From Kribbella antiqua (GTDB taxonomy: Bacteria > Actinomycetota > Actinomycetes > Propionibacteriales > Kribbellaceae), in contig NZ_SLWR01000001.1 in assembly GCF_004345665.1 (NCBI RefSeq), positions 434,001 to 498,000 on the forward strand: 64,000 nt of DNA, in the 5' to 3' direction. Positions 8,588 to 16,146 of the stretch are shown here, in pieces; the stretch's first letter is position 1; every line of letters begins with the position of its first letter. The notes beneath the pieces were generated by a model. It saw only the letters and a list, made by a program, of their open reading frames with translations. It did no database searches and had not been told where the DNA came from. The position numbers and the translations under genes were made by a program.

Positions 8588-9336
8588 CGAGGGCCTCCTG
8601 TCGGGCCGAAGCGTTCAGTTCTTACCGTGGCCGGATCGTGGCCTGCGGCAACCAATAGGTCGGCGACGGCTTCCACGAACGGGGTCGGGCCGCAGACGTA
8701 CGTCGTCGGCGACACCGAAGGCTCGAAGGCGACGTGATCCAGCAGTTCCGCGTCGACCCGGCCCACCTGCTCCTCCGGTGCCGGCGCCTCCCGGGTGTAG
8801 CGCAGCCGTACGCCGACGTTGTCCGCCATCGCCAGCTTCTTCAACTCATCCGCGTAGATCACCGACGCAGGACGCCGTACGGAATAGAGCAATCGGACCG
8901 GAGCCGTGCTGGCTGCGGCCGAGTGAGCGCGCAGCATCGCCATCAGCGGCACGACACCCGAGCCGCCGCCGATCAGCTGGACAGGCCCAGGCTGTTCGGG
9001 CTTCCACACGAACCATCCACCGACCGGCCCACGGATCTCCAGCGGGTCGCCGACGTTCAGCACCTCGACCAAGTACGGCGAAACCTCGCCGTCCGGCACT
9101 TGCTCGACGGTCAGCTCGATGGTGTCACCGGTCCAGGCCGACGCGATCGAGTACGAGCGCGACGCCCGATACCCGTCCGGCGCGGTCAGCCGCACATCCA
9201 GGTGTTGCCCGGCCACGTGACCGGGCCACTCCGGGACCTGCAGGACCAATGTCCGCGCGGTCGACGTCTCACGCCGTACGTCGACAACCGTCGCCACCTG
9301 CCAGGTCAGTCGCCGGCGTATCGCTGTTCTCTCCAT
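8584..9336 (-). CDS. Ferredoxin-reductase-type FAD/NAD(P)-binding oxidoreductase
   Basis: This flavoprotein of 250 residues has the ferredoxin-NADP reductase fold. The FAD-binding barrel contains the motif RSYSIAS, which holds the flavin, and the NAD(P) domain begins with LIGGGSGVVPLMAMLR. The C-terminal CGPTPFVE motif binds nicotinamide. No iron-sulfur domain is attached, so electrons must pass to a partner. The start chosen (MERTAIRRRLTWQVATV) matches the family; an upstream frame adds 27 Arg-rich residues that belong to the neighbour's antisense sequence. It overlaps the molybdopterin oxidoreductase gene by 31 nt, which suggests it works with that enzyme. Confidence 0.9.
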   Translation of the reverse strand: MERTAIRRRLTWQVATVVDVRRETSTARTLVLQVPEWPGHVAGQHLDVRLTAPDGYRASRSYSIASAWTGDTIELTVEQVPDGEVSPYLVEVLNVGDPLEIRGPVGGWFVWKPEQPGPVQLIGGGSGVVPLMAMLRAHSAAASTAPVRLLYSVRRPASVIYADELKKLAMADNVGVRLRYTREAPAPEEQVGRVDAELLDHVAFEPSVSPTTYVCGPTPFVEAVADLLVAAGHDPATVRTERFGPTGGPR

Positions 9337-9902
9337 GGATCTCCGTACTCGTGGTAGCCGGCGGTCTCCCAGAAGCCGAGGTCTTCGGTATCGGACAGCA
9401 CGAGGCCGCGGACCCACTTGGCGCTCTTCCAGAAGTACAGGTGCGGCACGAGCAGCCGGGCCGGGCCGCCGTGCTCCGGGTCGAGCGGCTCACCGTCGTA
9501 CTCGTACGCAATCCAGGCCTGCCCGTCAAGCAGGTCGTCCAGCGGCAGGTTCGTCGTGTAGCCGCCGTAGCTGTGCGCGAGCGCGAAATCGGCGCCCGTC
9601 TCGACATCAGCGAGCACGGTGTCGAGCGAGACGCCCTTCCAGCTCGTCTCGAGCTTCGACCACCTGGTCACGCAGTGGATGTCTTTGGTGATCTCCTCGG
9701 CCGGCAGCGCGAGCAGAGCGGCCCAGTCCCACTTGCGCACCTCACCGGTCTCGGTGGTGACCGTGAACTCCCAGTGCTCGGTCCGGATGTGCGGAGTCGG
9801 CCCTGCCGACAGCACCGGGAAGTCGTGGGTCAGATACTGCCCCGGGGGCAGGTTCGTCCCTTCCCGGCGGCGCCCGGCGAACCCCGGCGACACAATCCCC
9901 AT
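9306..9902 (-). CDS. Sulfite-oxidase-like molybdopterin oxidoreductase
   Basis: This cytosolic protein of 198 residues is built around the sulfite oxidase molybdopterin-binding core. The Mo-ligating cysteine is Cys77 in DIHCVTRWS, and conserved segments follow at SYGGYTTNLPLDDLL and EHGGPARLLVPHLYFWKSAKW. It has no signal peptide, heme domain or dimerisation domain, so it is a minimal form. A GGGAGGG ribosome site precedes the ATG. It leads the operon with the flavin reductase, DUF6510 and acylphosphatase. The reductase is the likely electron partner. The substrate is unknown. Confidence 0.9.
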   Translation of the reverse strand: MGIVSPGFAGRRREGTNLPPGQYLTHDFPVLSAGPTPHIRTEHWEFTVTTETGEVRKWDWAALLALPAEEITKDIHCVTRWSKLETSWKGVSLDTVLADVETGADFALAHSYGGYTTNLPLDDLLDGQAWIAYEYDGEPLDPEHGGPARLLVPHLYFWKSAKWVRGLVLSDTEDLGFWETAGYHEYGDPWREQRYAGD

Positions 9903-9950
9903 CGCGGCCCTCCCCTAGCTGATGCCTGAGGGAAGTCAATCACGCCGCGG

Positions 9951-11093
9951 TCAGATTCCGAGGGTTCGGCCGATGATTTCCTTCATGATTTCGGTGGTGC
10001 CGCCGTAGATGGTCTGGATGCGGGTGTCGAGGTAGGCCTTGGCGATCGGGTACTCGGTCATGAAGCCGTAGCCGCCGTACAGCTGGAGGCAGCGGTCGAC
10101 GACCTTCTTCTGCAGCTCGGTGGTCCACCACTTCGCCATCGCGGCCTCGGCGACGGTCAGCGTGCCGGCGTTCAGCTCCTGGATGCAGCGGTCGACGAAG
10201 ACCCGGGCGATGGTGGTCTCGGTGGCGAGCTCGGCGAGGACGAAGCGGCTGTTCTGGAAGGAGCCGATCGGGCGGCCGAACGCCGTACGGTCCTTCACGT
10301 ACTCCAGCGTCGACGCGAGCAGGTTCTCGCAGGCCGCGGCTGCGACGACCGCGATGGCGAGGCGTTCCTGCGGCAGCTTCTCCATCAGGTAGCCGAAGCC
10401 TTTGCCCTCCTCGCCGAGGAGGTTCTCCGCCGGGACCAACACGTTGTCGAAGAACAGTTCGGCGGTGTCCTGCGCCTTGAGACCGATCTTGTCCAGATTG
10501 CGGCCGCGCTCGAAGCCGGGCATGCCCCGCTCGACGACGAGCAGCGAGATGCCCTGCGCGCCGGCCGCTGGATCCGTCTTCGCGACGACGATGACGAGAT
10601 CGGCGAGGATGCCGTTGGAGATGAACGTCTTCTGACCGTTCAGCACGTAGTGGTCGCCGTCGCGGCGGGCCGTGGTCTGGATGCCCTGCAGGTCACTGCC
10701 CGCGCCGGGCTCGGTCATCGCGATCGCGGTGATCGTCTCGCCAGAGCAGAACCCGGGCAGCCAGCGTGCCTTCTGCTCGTCGTTCGCATAGGCGAGCAGG
10801 TACGCCGAGTTGATGTCGGTGTGGATGCCGAACCCGACCCCACTCGCGCGGGCCCGGGTCAGCTCCTCGGTCACCACCGCGTTGAACCGGAAGTCGCGGA
10901 CACCACCACCGCCGTACTCCTCCGGCATCATGAACCCGAGCAGCCCGGCCCGGCCGGCCGCGGTCCACACCTCCCGCGGGACGATGCCGGCCTCCTCCCA
11001 GCTGTCGTGGTGCGGCACGATCTCCTTGTCGCAGAACGCCCGCACGGTCTCCCGGAAGGCGTCGTGATCGGCCTCGAAGAGCTGACGTTCCAC
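9951..11093 (-). CDS. Acyl-CoA dehydrogenase
   Basis: This FAD enzyme of 380 residues oxidises acyl-CoA to enoyl-CoA, the first step of beta-oxidation. The two family signatures are present, AMTEPGAGSDLQGI and QLYGGYGFMTEYPIAKAYLD. At the C-terminal position where medium-chain enzymes have the catalytic Glu there is Gly (IYGGTTEIMKE). This is typical of long-chain and [15 protein letters not shown], whose base lies on another helix. The start is a GTG 10 nt after the CoA-transferase stop. It shares the MerR-type promoter at 12232-12262 with that gene, so it probably works with the thiolase and hydratase 6 kb away. The chain length is not known. Confidence 0.93.
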   Translation of the reverse strand: MERQLFEADHDAFRETVRAFCDKEIVPHHDSWEEAGIVPREVWTAAGRAGLLGFMMPEEYGGGGVRDFRFNAVVTEELTRARASGVGFGIHTDINSAYLLAYANDEQKARWLPGFCSGETITAIAMTEPGAGSDLQGIQTTARRDGDHYVLNGQKTFISNGILADLVIVVAKTDPAAGAQGISLLVVERGMPGFERGRNLDKIGLKAQDTAELFFDNVLVPAENLLGEEGKGFGYLMEKLPQERLAIAVVAAAACENLLASTLEYVKDRTAFGRPIGSFQNSRFVLAELATETTIARVFVDRCIQELNAGTLTVAEAAMAKWWTTELQKKVVDRCLQLYGGYGFMTEYPIAKAYLDTRIQTIYGGTTEIMKEIIGRTLGI

Positions 11094-11103
11094 GGTGGTT
11101 CTC

Positions 11104-12225
11104 CTAATCCTGTACGGCGGCCGCGGTCGCGAGCAGCTCGTCGATGCCAGTGATCCCCCAGTCGGCGAGGGCCTCGCGGGTGTGCTGCCCGGCCCGGGCC
11201 GGAGGTCGTTCGAGGCTCGTCGGCGTTCTGCTGAAGCGTGGCGCGGGTGCGGCCTGCCGGACGCCCTGATGCTCCACAAAGGTGCCACGGGCAACGAGAT
11301 GCGGATGGTCGGCGGCCAGCGGGAGAACCGGCGCGACGCAGGCGTCCGAGCCGTCGAACACCTCCGCCCACTCGGCCTGGGTGCGCTGCAGGAACGTCTC
11401 GGCAAGCACCTTGCGGAGCTCCGGCCAGGTGGCCGGGTCGTTGCGATCCGGGCCGGTGATGCCGAGCTTGGTGATGAGCTCGTCGTAGAACGGCTGCTCC
11501 AGCGCGCCGACCGCGACGTGCTTGCCGTCCGCGGTCTCGTACACGTCGTAGAACGGCGCGCCGGTGTCGAGCAGGTTGGTCCCGCGCTCCTGCCGCCAGG
11601 TCCCGGCGGCCAGTGCGCCGAGCAACATCGTGGTGAGGTGCGCCGAGCCATCCACGATCGCGGCATCGACGACCTGGCCCTGCCCGCTCTGCCGTGCTTC
11701 GTGCAACGCGGCCAGTACGCCGATCACGAGGTAGAGCGAACCGCCGGCGAAGTCCCCCAGCAGGTTGGCCGGAATCTGCGGTGGTCCACCCGCGCGGCCG
11801 ATCAGATGCAAGGCACCCGAGAGCGCGATGTAGTCGATGTCGTGCCCGGCGCTCTGCGCGAGCGGACCGTCCTGGCCCCAGCCGGTCATCCGCCCATAGA
11901 CGAGCTTCGGGTTGATCGCGTGGCAGTCCTCCGGGCCAAGCCCCAGCCGTTCCGTGACGCCCGGCCGGAAGCCTTCGACGAGTACGTCGGCTTGTGCGAC
12001 CAAGCGTCGTACGACGTCGATCGCCTGGGGGTTCTTCAGGTCCAGGGCGACGCTGCGACGGCCGCGGTTGACCAGGTCGAGCTCGGGCGGGCCGAGCGAC
12101 AGCCCGCCGCCCGGGCGGTCGATCCGCAGTACGTCCGCGCCGAGCTCGGCGAGCATCATGCAGGCGAACGGCGCCGGCCCGAGCCCGGCAAGCTCGACGA
12201 CCTTCACCCCCTGAAGTGGGCCCAT
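11104..12225 (-). CDS. CaiB/BaiF-type CoA-transferase
   Basis: This family III CoA-transferase of 373 residues moves CoA between carboxylic acids. The N-terminus (GVKVVELAGLGPAPFACMMLAELGADV) and the segment containing LLGDFAGGSLYLVIGVLAAL, with the catalytic Asp, match the family. The C-terminal region has the usual DACVAPVL motif. The ATG lies 6 nt after a CACAAT -10 box, so the transcript is probably leaderless. It is followed after 10 nt by acyl-CoA dehydrogenase, a standard pairing in which the transferase activates an acid for dehydrogenation. Close relatives include alpha-methylacyl-CoA racemases, so racemase activity is possible. Confidence 0.92.
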   Translation of the reverse strand: MGPLQGVKVVELAGLGPAPFACMMLAELGADVLRIDRPGGGLSLGPPELDLVNRGRRSVALDLKNPQAIDVVRRLVAQADVLVEGFRPGVTERLGLGPEDCHAINPKLVYGRMTGWGQDGPLAQSAGHDIDYIALSGALHLIGRAGGPPQIPANLLGDFAGGSLYLVIGVLAALHEARQSGQGQVVDAAIVDGSAHLTTMLLGALAAGTWRQERGTNLLDTGAPFYDVYETADGKHVAVGALEQPFYDELITKLGITGPDRNDPATWPELRKVLAETFLQRTQAEWAEVFDGSDACVAPVLPLAADHPHLVARGTFVEHQGVRQAAPAPRFSRTPTSLERPPARAGQHTREALADWGITGIDELLATAAAVQD

Positions 12226-12231
12226 GCCGCT

Positions 12232-12262
12232 ATTGTGACAGTTCTACTGTCACAGTCGTCAA
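12232..12262 (-). promoter_or_regulatory. MerR-type promoter/operator of the CoA-transferase operon
   Basis: On the minus strand, -35 TTGACG (12257-12262) and -10 CACAAT (12232-12237) are 19 bp apart. The spacer holds a perfect dyad with 9-bp arms TGTGACAGT and ACTGTCACA around TCT (12234-12254). Its position and sequence match the element at 4383-4413, with the dyad centre 12 bp from the -10 edge in both. The CoA-transferase ATG is 6 nt downstream. Confidence 0.75.
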
Positions 12263-12301
12263 GTCATCCTGCGTACGGCGGCACGGTTCGGACATAGGTC
12301 T

Positions 12302-13015
12302 TCATGCCAGGTACTCGCCGAAGGTGATGCGACCGTACGGCGTCCCGTCGACGACCGCGGCCCCGTCCCTGAAGGCCCGGAAGATCTTGCCCGGGACGCG
12401 GACCGGCACCACCGGGCGCCGTGACCCCCGCGCAGCTCTCCAGGCGCGGGCGAGTTCCGGCACCGGCAGGATCTCCGGCCCACCGATATCAGCCGCCCGG
12501 CCGATCACCGGCTCGCCGACGAGCTCGGTCAAGCGTACGGCGACATCCTCGACCGCGATCGGCTGCAGCTTGGCCGCCGGTGCGAAGAGAGCCGGCAGCT
12601 TCACGCTGAAGATCCGGTCGAGCAGGGTGTGGAACTGCGTGGCCCGCAGGATCGTGTACGACGCCCGGGACTCGACCAGCCGCTCGGCCGCGAGCTTGTG
12701 GCGGTAGTACGCCAGTGGGATCCGGTCGATGCCGGCGATCGACATGTACAGGACGTGCGTCGTCGCCGGCGCGGCGTCGAGGAGGTTGCGGGTCTGCTGA
12801 ACGTCTTTGCGTCCCTGCGCGGTCGCGAGGTGGACGATCTGGTCGACGCCGTCGACGGCCGCCTGGAGGCCGGTCCCGGTGGTCAGGTCGCCGGTGACGA
12901 GGCCTGGTCCGGTCCGGCGACTGAGCACCCGGACCGTGTGACCGGCGGCGCGAAGGTGTTCGACGGTGGGCCGGCCGAGGGCGCCGGTGCCGCCGGTGAC
13001 AAGGAGGCCGGTCAT
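12302..13015 (-). CDS. NAD(P)-binding NmrA-like epimerase/oxidoreductase
   Basis: This protein of 237 residues belongs to the extended SDR group. The nucleotide-binding motif LLVTGGTGALGRPTVEHL is at the N-terminus. The segment IAGIDRIPLAYYRHKLAAERLV contains the Tyr and Lys of the active site. It lies directly downstream of an ECF41 sigma gene, and epimerases of this kind are one of the three classic targets of ECF41 factors (carboxymuconolactone decarboxylase, oxidoreductase, epimerase). The GGGAGG ribosome site and ATG lie within a long predicted hairpin at 13010-13100, so translation may be controlled. The substrate is unknown. Confidence 0.88.
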   Translation of the reverse strand: MTGLLVTGGTGALGRPTVEHLRAAGHTVRVLSRRTGPGLVTGDLTTGTGLQAAVDGVDQIVHLATAQGRKDVQQTRNLLDAAPATTHVLYMSIAGIDRIPLAYYRHKLAAERLVESRASYTILRATQFHTLLDRIFSVKLPALFAPAAKLQPIAVEDVAVRLTELVGEPVIGRAADIGGPEILPVPELARAWRAARGSRRPVVPVRVPGKIFRAFRDGAAVVDGTPYGRITFGEYLA

Positions 13016-13100
13016 TGGGCCTCCCGGCCTGGACTGAGGAGCGGAGGGAGCGAAGCGACTGGAGCGACGAGGGAAGGCCGGGAGTTCCAGCCCAATGACC
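13010..13100 (-). other. Long hairpin covering the epimerase ribosome site and start codon
   Basis: The arm 13010-13030 pairs with 13075-13100 through two perfect blocks: GGTCATTGGGC with GCCCAATGACC (11 bp) and CTCCCGGCCT with AGGCCGGGAG (10 bp). A 5-nt bulge and a 44-nt loop rich in GGAGCG-like repeats complete it. In the transcript the GGGAGG and AUG of the epimerase sit in one arm. The pairing is seen directly. The regulatory role is inferred. Confidence 0.6.
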
Positions 13101-13151
13101 CGCCGCGCCGGAGGCGTGGCATCAGTACTGTCATCTTGGTGTCCTTTCGGT

Positions 13152-14075
13152 TCACCAAGGAAGATCGGGTAGCCCTCCGATTCGTGACAGCTGTCCGGCC
13201 GCGAAGCCGAGTTTGTCCGGATTCATCACGAACCGGAGGTCGGTCACACCGCCGTCGCCGCCGTCGCCGCCGTCGCCGAAGTCGACGAAGCCGACGGCCT
13301 CGATGCCGCGGGGGCTGACGGCAAGGAAGGTGGGCTGCCCGTTCGCCTCGCCGAATGCGACCTCGATCCCGGCGCCGAACTTCTGCAAGGCGCCGACCAG
13401 ATAGCGCGCGACCCGCTGACGGCCGGTGATGGCGTTCCGCGCCGCGAACACCTTGCCGCCGCCGTCGGCCCGCGTCACCACGTCCTCGGCGAGCAATGTC
13501 TCCAGCTCACCGATCTCCCCCAGCCGGGCGGCCGCGATGAACCGCTCGACCAGCCGGCGCCACTCGGCCCGGTCGACCCGGCGCTCGCGCTGCGGCTCAG
13601 CTGCGATCCGCTTGGCCGCGCGAGAGGCGAGTTGCCGGGCATTGGCCTCGGACGTGCCGATCAGCTCGGCCACTTCGCGATGGCTGTAGGCGAAGGCCTC
13701 CCGCAGTACGTACGCCGCTCGCTCGGCCGGAGTGAGCCGTTCGAGCACGACCAGCAACGCCATCGACACCGAGTCGCGCTCGGCGGCCACGTCCAGCGGG
13801 CCGAGCTCCTCGAAGCGTCCACCAGTGAGCACTGGCTCCGGCAACCACTCCCCGACGTACGTCTCCCGCCGAACCCGGGCCGAGGTGAGCTGCCTGATCG
13901 ACAGATTGGTGACGATCTTCGCCAGGTATGCATCGGCGTCCTTCACCGTGTCCCGGTCAACAGCCTGCCAGCGCAGCCACGCCTCCTGGACAATCTCCTC
14001 GGCGTCGGCCGCCGTACCCATCATCCGATAGGCGATCCCGAACAGCCGCCCGCGCAGGCGCTCGACGTCATCCAC
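13152..14075 (-). CDS. ECF41-group RNA polymerase sigma factor
   Basis: This 307-residue sigma factor has region 2 at about 5-75 (AYRMMGTAADAEEIVQEAWLRW), region 4 at about 110-170 and a C-terminal SnoaL-like domain. All three marks of ECF41 are present: WLPEP in the linker (YVGEWLPEPV), DGGGK in the extension, and NPDKL near the C-terminus. In this group the fused domain regulates the sigma factor directly, and no anti-sigma gene is needed; none is seen here. The start is a GTG just after the DinB stop. The epimerase gene downstream is the expected ECF41 target. A run of GGDGGDGGDGG codons lies near residue 270. Confidence 0.95.
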   Translation of the reverse strand: MDDVERLRGRLFGIAYRMMGTAADAEEIVQEAWLRWQAVDRDTVKDADAYLAKIVTNLSIRQLTSARVRRETYVGEWLPEPVLTGGRFEELGPLDVAAERDSVSMALLVVLERLTPAERAAYVLREAFAYSHREVAELIGTSEANARQLASRAAKRIAAEPQRERRVDRAEWRRLVERFIAAARLGEIGELETLLAEDVVTRADGGGKVFAARNAITGRQRVARYLVGALQKFGAGIEVAFGEANGQPTFLAVSPRGIEAVGFVDFGDGGDGGDGGVTDLRFVMNPDKLGFAAGQLSRIGGLPDLPW

Positions 14076-14079
14076 CGCA

Positions 14080-14655
14080 TCAGTCTGTCAGGAAGGTCTC
14101 CGCGGCCTTCTGGATGTTGGTGTAGAACTCGGTCCAGCCGGCTTCGTCGAGGGCGCCGTGGTCGGCCCCGCCTTGGCCGTCGATGAGTTCGCGGACTATG
14201 TCGGCGTGGCCGGCGTGGTGGGCGGTCTCGTCGACGACACGGACGAGCAATGCGCCGAAGGTCGTACTGCGGCCGCCCTCTGGCCAGTGTGGGACCTCGG
14301 CGGGCGTGTCGAGTGGGAGCTCGGCGATGCTGCGGTCGCTGTGGGCGCAGGCCTGCTTGTAGAGATCGGTGATGTACTCGGTCGACTCGGATGGCAGCGC
14401 CCACATGTCGGCGCCTCCCCAGACGGAGCCGTCCTCCTCCCAGGGCAGCAGCTTCTCCGGTGGCCGGCCGACGCTCGTGCCGAGGTAGACGTACTCGATC
14501 CCGACCAGGTGCTTGACCAGGCCGAGCAGGTTCGTCCCGGATGGCACCAGTGGGCGGCGCCGGTCGTACTCGGAGATCCCTTCCAGCTTCGCCAGCAGCA
14601 ACGCACGCGTCCGCTGGAGGTAGTTCTGCAGCTCAACCGCGATCGGATCCGTCAT
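14080..14655 (-). CDS. DinB/DUF664 family protein
   Basis: This is a four-helix-bundle protein of 191 residues of the DinB/YfiT superfamily, whose members bind a metal with three His and include thiol-dependent transferases. The first metal His is likely in LLGLVKHLVGIEY and the last in DETAHHAGHADIVRELID, both at the expected positions. It lies between cobQ and the ECF41 sigma gene with short gaps of 22 and 4 nt, so co-transcription is likely. Mycothiol-dependent activity is known for some actinobacterial relatives, but it is not shown for this one. Confidence 0.85.
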   Translation of the reverse strand: MTDPIAVELQNYLQRTRALLLAKLEGISEYDRRRPLVPSGTNLLGLVKHLVGIEYVYLGTSVGRPPEKLLPWEEDGSVWGGADMWALPSESTEYITDLYKQACAHSDRSIAELPLDTPAEVPHWPEGGRSTTFGALLVRVVDETAHHAGHADIVRELIDGQGGADHGALDEAGWTEFYTNIQKAAETFLTD

Positions 14656-14677
14656 GCCGAGGAGAGTAGTGGGACCC

Positions 14678-16141
14678 TCAGACAGTTTTCGGTGCGCCCG
14701 GTGGGATGAAGGGTGAAGCCGTCGGGCCGTGCTCGATCAGCTTCATCAGGGCGGCGGTGTCGACGTACTCGTCGATCGCGTCGGCGAGGCGGTCGAGGCG
14801 GGATTCGCGCAGCGCGGCGAACGAGACCGTGCCATCGGGCGCCGGCTTGCCGGTCAATTCGGCGACCTCGGTCAGGAACGCGTGACGTCGCGCGTCGTCG
14901 TCCAGCAGCCCATGCCAGATCGTTCCCCAGGTATTCCCGACCCGGCACCCACCCGGGAACTCCGCGGCCTCGCCCACCACGGTCGCCACTCCGTGATGGA
15001 TTTCGTACGCCGTCCGCGCCGGCCGTGCGAGCACCTTCTCAGCAGCAAAAACCGTTGCGACGGGCAACAACCCGAGTCCTGTGTGTTCGCCACCGCCTTC
15101 GACTCCGTGCGGATCCGAGATCGCACCGCCCAGCAACTGATAACCGCCGCAGATCCCCAGCACCGGCCGACCCGCTGCAACCCGGCCCGCCACAGCCTCG
15201 GCAAGGCCCATCGACCGCAGCCACTCCAGATCGGACACGGTCGCTCGCGACCCCGGAAGCACGAGGAGATCGGCGTCGCGGACCTCAGCCGGGCTGGTCG
15301 TGAAGAAGACACTGTTGGTCGGCTCGACCGCGAGCGCGTCGAGGTCGGTGAAGTTGCTGATCCGCGGGAACCGGACCACCGCGATCGACAACACCTCCGC
15401 GCTGCCGGACGTCCGTCGTACCGGAACATCGAGGGCGTCCTCGGAGTCGAGCCAGAGCTCGGGCAGCCAGGGCAGCACGCCGTACGTCGGGCGGCCGGTT
15501 GCCGACGTCAGCATGTCGATGCCCGGCTGGAGCAGGGACGCGTCGCCGCGGAACTTGTTCACCAGGAACCCGCTGATCAGCGCCTGGTCCGCGGCATCCA
15601 GCAGCGCCACCGTCCCGAACATCGATGCGAACACTCCCCCGCGATCGATGTCGCCGACCACGACCACCGGCGCCTGGATGTGCTGCGCGAGCCCCATGTT
15701 GACGTAGTCGGACTGCCGGAGGTTGATCTCCGTCGGACTGCCCGCGCCCTCGCTGATCACCACGTCGTACCTGGACGCCAGATCGTCGTACGCCGCGAAC
15801 GCCGCCTTGGCCAGCTCGGCACGCTCGGTCAGGAAGCCGCGGGCGGTGAGCTCACCCCACGGCTCCCCCATCAGTACGACGTGACTGCGGCGGTCGCTGC
15901 CGGGTTTGAGCAGCACCGGATTCATGGCGGCCTCCGGCTCGGCGCCGGCCGCAACAGCCTGGATCCACTGCGCGCGGCCGATCTCCGCGCCGTCCGCACA
16001 GACCATCGAGTTGTTCGACATGTTCTGCGCCTTGTACGGCGCGACGCGCACACCCTGGCGTGCCAGCCACCGGCACAGCCCGGTCACCACGGTCGTCTTG
16101 CCCGCGTCGGACGTCGTACCAGCAATCAGCAGTGAACCCAC
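14678..16141 (-). CDS. cobQ: Cobyric acid synthase
   Basis: This 487-residue glutamine-dependent enzyme amidates four side chains of adenosyl-cobyrinic a,c-diamide in cobalamin synthesis. The dethiobiotin-synthase-like P-loop AGTTSDAGKTT is at residues 7-17. The class I glutamine amidotransferase domain holds the nucleophile in GICGGYQLLGG, and the partner His is in the AYEIHHG segment. Length and domain order are normal. The start is a GTG 5 nt after the PucR gene. No other cobalamin gene lies in the window, so the rest of the pathway must be elsewhere. It is probably transcribed with pucR upstream and dinB downstream. Confidence 0.96.
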   Translation of the reverse strand: MGSLLIAGTTSDAGKTTVVTGLCRWLARQGVRVAPYKAQNMSNNSMVCADGAEIGRAQWIQAVAAGAEPEAAMNPVLLKPGSDRRSHVVLMGEPWGELTARGFLTERAELAKAAFAAYDDLASRYDVVISEGAGSPTEINLRQSDYVNMGLAQHIQAPVVVVGDIDRGGVFASMFGTVALLDAADQALISGFLVNKFRGDASLLQPGIDMLTSATGRPTYGVLPWLPELWLDSEDALDVPVRRTSGSAEVLSIAVVRFPRISNFTDLDALAVEPTNSVFFTTSPAEVRDADLLVLPGSRATVSDLEWLRSMGLAEAVAGRVAAGRPVLGICGGYQLLGGAISDPHGVEGGGEHTGLGLLPVATVFAAEKVLARPARTAYEIHHGVATVVGEAAEFPGGCRVGNTWGTIWHGLLDDDARRHAFLTEVAELTGKPAPDGTVSFAALRESRLDRLADAIDEYVDTAALMKLIEHGPTASPFIPPGAPKTV

Positions 16142-16146
16142 GCGCG

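Noticed and set aside
13031..13074. The GGAGCG-rich loop as a CRISPR-like or tandem repeat array
   Set aside because: The units are too short and irregular; it is better read as the loop of the hairpin over the epimerase start.
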